Assembly: GCA_012295275.1 (NCBI GenBank)
Contig: CM022671.1
Coordinates: forward strand, 14,800,456-14,864,455
Source: Chrysomallon squamiferum
Lineage: Eukaryota > Mollusca > Gastropoda > Neomphalida > Peltospiridae
Length of the DNA: 64,000 bases
Direction of reading: 5' to 3'
The number at the start of each line of letters is the position of its first letter. Positions within the stretch are counted from its first letter, which is position 1. Position numbers and translations under genes: made by a program. Positions 58,078 through 64,000 of the stretch are shown piece after piece. The notes below the pieces were generated by a model. That model was given only the letters and a program-made list of their open reading frames with translations. It was not told the origin of the DNA and ran no database searches.

Positions 58078-60185
58078 AATGGCCCCCAGTTAACTACCTT
58101 TACAGAATCACATTCCAAAATATATGCAATATGGGCTTTTAACTTCAGTGACATTTTGTATGTTTTTAGAATGTTTTGAATAAGACATTTAACAAATGCT
58201 TAATGACACTCCAATATAAAATGTACCTTACTGGGAGTAACAACTAACTACAAGCTGTCTCTAATCCCTGTGTTATAAATTATCACTTTTTGTATTTCTT
58301 ATAATCTTACCTGTCTTCCAAAAATGTTCTGTTATGATGAAATCATAAATGTTTTTAGTAGCCAAAGACGATCAAAAGAACCAAATGCCTGTCTCTGTAT
58401 GAAAAACAATGACTTGTTATGGCTCTGTAATTACTTTTAATCATCGGAAATTACTGGTATGCTAGTTTTACATAATTTATTTAATTTGTGAGCAGTTACC
58501 ATTATGTGCTAGTTTACTAACTCTAAACATACAAGTAGACCAATGCATTGATCAGATTATGAATGTAGGTGCAGCACTGTATCAGCATTATCCACAAAGA
58601 AACAAACTGTGAACAGAATTTTCTGTCTGCATTTATTTCATTACTGCTTAAAATACAGGTTGTGTAGTGCATAATCATTCTTCTGTTGCATTTGTATATC
58701 CTTACATTTTTTTTTTTTTCCATATTAAAATTGCATACACTGTTCTTGATTATCAAATCTAATAACGACCTCACAGAAAACAAAAAAATTAACTTTTGTT
58801 CATCAAAATGTCACCATCCTTCATAAAATATTATGTAGTAATCAGTATCGGTCAAAAAAAGAATGAAAATTAAAATGCTTGTCTTTCACTGAAGATTTAG
58901 CAGCAGACAGATATTTAGCACTGATGTAAATAATTTCTCAGAAAGACTGACACATATTCACATGCGTCAGTCCAACAGTTCCTGCCAGGTATGACCACTT
59001 AAAAAATGAACCTACTTTGATTTTATTTTTGAGGTAGATGATCACAAACTGAATAGAATTAAATGGTGTGTTTTAAAATAATGTTGTAAATACTAACATT
59101 TAACAGTAGCCAATCCACAATCACCTATCTCAAAAAGAAAATCAGAGTACATTCATTTCCATTCTACAGTGACTGAGACATTTTAAAACTTGAAATTGTT
59201 TTCAACAACAAAGTGAGAGTGAATAAGCATTTGTTTTTGTTGGGGATATTCTTCAAATAGCCACATTTACAGGTAGTAAATAAAAGAACAATGTGATATC
59301 TTTTTATAGAAACAATTTTATTTCAATGATTTATTACAATATTTTCCTCCTTTTTACTACCAAAAATAAATAATAATAACAGTTTAAAAAAAGATAATAG
59401 AGATTCACTGAACATATTTGATGTTGTTTTTTTTCCATAATTAATTGAGAAATTATCTGTAATAGTCTTTATGTGATATGATTATAATTACTTTGATTAA
59501 TCTGTCAAGTTCTGAAATCGTTATATGGAATCAAATTATTATTTTTTATTTTGATACAAATTTTTAATTTCATGGTTAATAAATCTTAATATCAGTATAT
59601 CTGTGTTCATTTAATATCATGCATTTATATTTAATTTCCTCATTACTTTTCTCTCCAGCATGCATTATTTTCAATGCTTTCTTTAATATAATTAAATGCA
59701 TATAATTATCTGGCAGGCTTTACAAAGACATAAATATTCAGTCTTTTAACTAGCATGGTAATAAACATTTATTAAATAATGCAAATAAAATTAAACATTG
59801 TTTGGAAAGCAAAGACCGTCAACATATTCTTATAAAAATACTTCGTACTGCTTTAAGATTTTTACATGTACAATAATTTTTTTTATTTATTAACAAAAAC
59901 TTTGTGGATGTCTGTTTGTTTCTGAAATAAAGCAATAAATTACACACATTTGGAGTTGTTTTCATTATCTATTGTATGTTGATGATAATTATTTTTTGAT
60001 GTTTTGAATTCTGCACAGCTACACCTTATTTGTAACCTGCATAGTTTCTGTAGGCCCATGTGATTGTTAAAACCGGCTGCCTTCGTGAAAGACTTCAAGT
60101 AGTGCTCATCACTGGATGCATTTTCAATTTGATGATGTAACTGAATTAGGTAAATTCCTCCCTCAGAATCTGAACTCAACAACCG
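58078..60185. other. 3' UTR gap between convergent genes
   Basis: No coding sequence supported. Plus-strand AATAAA signals at 59926-59931 and 59934-59939 could end the ankyrin/SAM transcript. A minus-strand AATAAA at 59882-59887 could end INO80B. The signals face each other about 40 bp apart. Confidence 0.55.
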
Positions 60186-63100
60186 TTAAGTGACACTTAC
60201 AGAAGTTAAATGTGAATGCATTTCTAAGTTTTTCTTATAGCAGTTTAAGCTACACAGAGGAACTCCAGTTTTTGAACAGTTGTACTTCTTTGGATTCCCA
60301 CATCCAGACAGTCCACATAATACAACCTTTGGGACACTACAAAATATAAAAATAAAAAAAATGCACAAATACTAGTAGCTACTGATGGATATATAGATTA
60401 TCAAACAGACCTAGAAGCATGAAACAAAGGAAAACAAAGGAAATCTCAGGAAATCAGGTTAGAATGTCATGAAACTAATATAATATTTCAAATAATCACA
60501 TTCTAAATTGACTTTCTGAGTCTGTTTTGTTAGGATTGCAATAATTCCACATAATAAATTCTAAATAAAAATCAGTGACACTAATAATAAATCTGTCTGA
60601 AGTGAATGATTATCAAATAAATATCATCATGAAAATAATATTTGGAAAATTAATTTTCATTACTATCAAATTCAAAAGCATTCCTGGATCTCAAAAAATG
60701 TATACGAAATTACATTGGTAAACATTATTAAAACAAGAACACTGAAATTAAAAACGTTTTATAAAAACACACATCATGTTTTGCTTCTGGGGCATGAATG
60801 GGAAACTGAAACCAGGTGGCATTGATATGCTGATGCCGTCCGTTCTATTAATGTATCGAACCCGAGGAAAGTTAGCACGTCTGCAGCCTCTGCCCTGAAA
60901 TTGTAATTCAAAGTTATTACAGGCCGATTTAAAAATTACTCTGAATGGATTTTAATTATTTTAAGAAATACTGCACTGAAGAATAATCGCTTTAAATAAA
61001 ATTATTTCTGCAATTAAATTTTAAATTTCACTTTGTTTTAATGTTAAATGAATTACAAAATTCTTTATGCTGATTTATTATATTGTTTGTCTCATCCTTT
61101 TATCACAGTTTCTGTTTTGCTGTTAAGTTTTAAAAAGATCAGAACCTTTTGTCCTTTTAGTTTTGAGTCTTGCTTCTTCAAAAGTCTTTCAAGGGTTTGT
61201 TTCTGAAATAAAAAAGAATATACTTTGATTAATGCTTAATTTATTATTGTTTGTATAATATATTAAAATGTCTAACACGTTCTGCTGTAATATTTTACAA
61301 ATTATATTCATGTTTCTAAATGATACAAAAGGAATATTTTAGTCAATAACAGCTTGTATTGATGTAAATATCATTTCAGATTTGGAAAAACTTTACAGAA
61401 ACTCACTTATTAGAAAAATAAAATAAATTTTGTTGATAAACATCAATAATGAAATATTCTAAGTAAAATCTTTGTGGGTAATTTCCTGGATTTATGTTTG
61501 GTTTAAAGCTGATAATGAACTTTTGCCAATCAGTTTTTATATACCTGAGTTTAGAATAAAGAGCATTTCACTGCAATACTGTAATTTCACATCTAATGGA
61601 AAACCAGTTTTATTCTCATTAGTTTATTTTAATGTGACAAGTGCAGCAACTGTTGGGTATTTTACTTGAAAGAGTAAATTATTGTTAAACAAACTTTGTC
61701 TTTCTCTCGTTTTTCCTGAGCCTGCTGACGACGTTTCTTAGCGCGCTGTTGTCTCTTCTCCACCTGTTCTTCTGTCAGCTGAACATTCTTGTATCCTAGC
61801 GAAACCAGTAAAATTACTTTACAAAATAGTTTTTATCACATACTGTATCCCTTTTTGCCATAAAATAGTTTTTAAAGTTTAATTTCGAAACTGATAAACA
61901 GAAAAATTCACTGATTTGTTTCAGCAAGATGGATTCCTCTAGTCACAAGGCCCTTCCATACCGTGTGTAATATCAGCAGAAAGTATGGGAGAATCACTAG
62001 TGATCAAAGTGGTGATTTTTGAAACTAACCAATGAAATATATTGAAATACAATTTCATGAAGGAATGTAACCATTTAAATTTATAAAGGTACAAATGTAC
62101 AAAAATCAAATAAAAAAATAAAAAAATTAACTGTACCTGAAGGCAGCTGGAGTAATTCATGATCTTGTCTTCCGTGTAAAAGAGCACGCTGGTGAAATAA
62201 AATCAAAATCTGTATTATTCTTACCTAGTCATGATTTCAGTGTGAAACTACCAGGATTATGTAATATTATAATGCATTAAAACATTAAACATGTATACAT
62301 ACATAAAATGATTTCAAAAGACTCCTTAATCTGACACTGCAAAAATAACCTGGACCTAAGTAAGAATATAAAAATTAACAAGTCATAACTGTTAGCTTTC
62401 TCTTCAGCATTAACTGGTTCTACGCTAATAGTTTTTACATGAATTGATACTGTGGGAAATAAAAAAAAACATTTTTTTTTTTTTTTTTTTTAAATGAAAT
62501 TTAAAAAAACCTTCGTCTCAGACCTGTCTTTTTGTTAGTAAGGTTGGATCTTTATGTTTCTGCTTTTCTTCAAACTCATCAAGTTCTCCAGATTCCAGTG
62601 CATTTAACCACGCCTGTTCTTCATCAGATGTGTCATCTCCTGGTTTCTTTACTTTCCCTTTACCATCATCAGCTTCTTGTCAATTCAATAAAAAAATATA
62701 TATGTTTGTGTTAAACAAAGTTGAAAGAGAAAATACCTCATATTATATATGTATATATCTGCATGCAAAGCAAAATGTGTTTATTTTGAATGTTTGCAAG
62801 TCTTCAGGCCAAAACACTATCTGTAAATCTACTTTCAGCTTTACACGGGCTAAAGGAATTAATCACAGATGTAGAGACTAAAATTCTAACCTTCCCACAC
62901 ATCGTCAATGTTGACCAGAGGTTCATCAGGTGACAAAATTCCAAGAGCTGACACAGAGCTGCCATCAGTAGAAAAACTGACAAAAAAACAAAATTCTGGA
63001 TCAAATTAAATAAAAGAAAATTTGAATAATAATCTTGCTTTAAAAATTGCTTTTATTGCAAATACCACTTGAAACTACAATTAAACTGAAAAAAAAAATT

Positions 63101-63555
63101 AATTGTATTGTGGCAAGTATGTAATTGTATTTTACACTTTAATTAAAGTGAAGAACAATAGTGAATTATTTCATTAAAGCACAAATATAGGTATTAATTA
63201 ATGTTATTATTTAAAGGTTCTGTTTGTAATGAAATGTATAATATTATCACAGTAATGTTTAATTAAAACAATTATATAAAGCTGATTTCCATTCTGACTT
63301 GTATAACAGCTTTACCTTTTAAAAATATCAACAAGAAATAACAAAAGAAAAACCAACAGATTAAACTTCTATTCAACCTTTTTGTTCCAAGTGTTTCTGC
63401 CCCAATCTTTAGTTTCAACTTGATTGCTGGTTTGGGTGTCATACTGCCTGAACTGTCAAAACTGCCCGAAGTAAAAGAGGTTTTTTCGACATCTTTTCGC
63501 TTTTTATGTTTTTTCTTATGTTTCTTATGTTTCTTGTGACTGCTGTTAGGAGATT
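60186..63555 (-). CDS. INO80B: INO80 complex subunit B (PAPA-1 region and zf-HIT finger), 5' partial
   Basis: Minus-strand exons: 63378-63555, 62891-62976, 62524-62675, 62137-62188, 61695-61795, 61146-61202, 60773-60894, 60186-60336; 298 codons, open, phases all agree. A Lys/His-rich start (HKKHKKHKKKHKKRK) is followed by KLKLKIGAETLGTKS, both hallmarks of INO80B. Then come EEQAWLNALESGELDEFEE, LLTKRQRALLHGRQ and the helical PAPA-1 conserved region LTEEQVEKRQQRAKKRRQQA to LERLLKKQ. The C-terminus is a HIT-type zinc finger (CGLSGCGNPKKYNCSKTG, then CSLNCYKKNLEMH) with its Cys pairs intact. The protein is a nuclear subunit of the INO80 ATP-dependent chromatin remodeller (nucleosome sliding, H2A.Z exchange, DNA repair). 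The initiator exon should lie just beyond, or near, the right edge. Confidence 0.93.
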
Positions 63556-64000
63556 CTAAACATAAATAAATACATAATGCATTATAATTAATTTTTCAGT
63601 AACATATTGATATTCATTTCATTCTTCTTTTTTTTAAATTTCAAGTTTGACAAGTGAGAGTGGACTTAGAAATTACACAGATTTTACAGAATGTATATTT
63701 CTACTCTAGTATTACTATTACTATTAGTAATAAAAAATTCTGCCTTTATTTCAAATGTTGACATTTGTGATGTCCTACTCACGTTGGTCACAATCCTTAA
63801 CCACATTAGACTGATTAGTGTTTTAGCATACAGGAAATTAGCACTAAATTAAAAACATTGTAGATTCTTTATTACCCAACCTATTTCCAATATTTTGGGG
63901 TCAGTGTCAAACTCTTTCTATTGATACCAGTTTTTTTTGGGGGGATATGTTATCAAATTTTATGTAACGTCAGAATTTTATTTTATCACATAGTACCTAG
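63556..64000. other. INO80B intron, right edge of window
   Basis: AT-rich sequence upstream of the first visible INO80B exon. I see no convincing initiator ATG exon in it. Confidence 0.6.

Noticed and set aside
59940-60182. Minus-strand 80-codon frame after INO80B, with a gtaagt donor at the end of the zf-HIT exon
   Set aside because: Joining it would need an intron of about 31 bp; INO80B proteins normally end soon after the HIT finger.

Overview
This is a eukaryotic window: AT-rich, intron-rich and crowded with microsatellites, with short exons bounded by GT/AG splice sites. A mollusc is the best guess, probably a shelled gastropod or similar lineage. The main clue is a pair of secreted proteins with two chitin-binding (peritrophin-A/CBM14) domains followed by a laminin-G-like domain, the core layout of PIF/BMSP-type shell matrix proteins. 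All gene models below were built by hand from splice sites, phases and protein similarity, without a database search. Gene names beyond the recognised families are inference.

Layout. (1) 233-9062 (+): 3' part of a large secreted protein with unclassified beta-sandwich-like segments, an F5/8C (discoidin) domain and an Asp-box tail. (2) 12674-16294 (-): a KLHL10-like BTB-BACK-Kelch protein with a palindromic CRE just upstream, carrying one apparent 1-nt frameshift. (3) 19788-24072 (+) and 25210-30102 (-): the two PIF-like paralogues, tail to tail, with exons of identical length (407 and 100 nt). The minus copy needs three reading frames in one exon. (4) 30706-31465 (+): a candidate small secreted peptide gene, divergent from the minus PIF-like gene. 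(5) 31466-37597: a gene-poor stretch with a tandem duplication, a dead pogo-type transposase and a hairpin. (6) 37598-39337 (-): a divergent PRD-like homeobox gene, also with one apparent frameshift. (7) 42321-58077 (+): a 21-exon gene for an intracellular protein with the order ankyrin repeats, F5/8C-like domain, SAM domain, beta-sandwich-like tail. (8) 60186-63555 (-): INO80B, the INO80 chromatin-remodelling subunit with the PAPA-1 region and zf-HIT finger, 5' end outside the window.

The genes do not form one pathway. The interest lies in the head-on PIF-like pair, the unusual ankyrin/discoidin-like/SAM protein, tandem duplications that copy splice sites, three classes of decayed DNA transposon (mariner, pogo, hAT MITE), and frame breaks in three of eight genes. 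The breaks need to be separated into assembly error and real decay.
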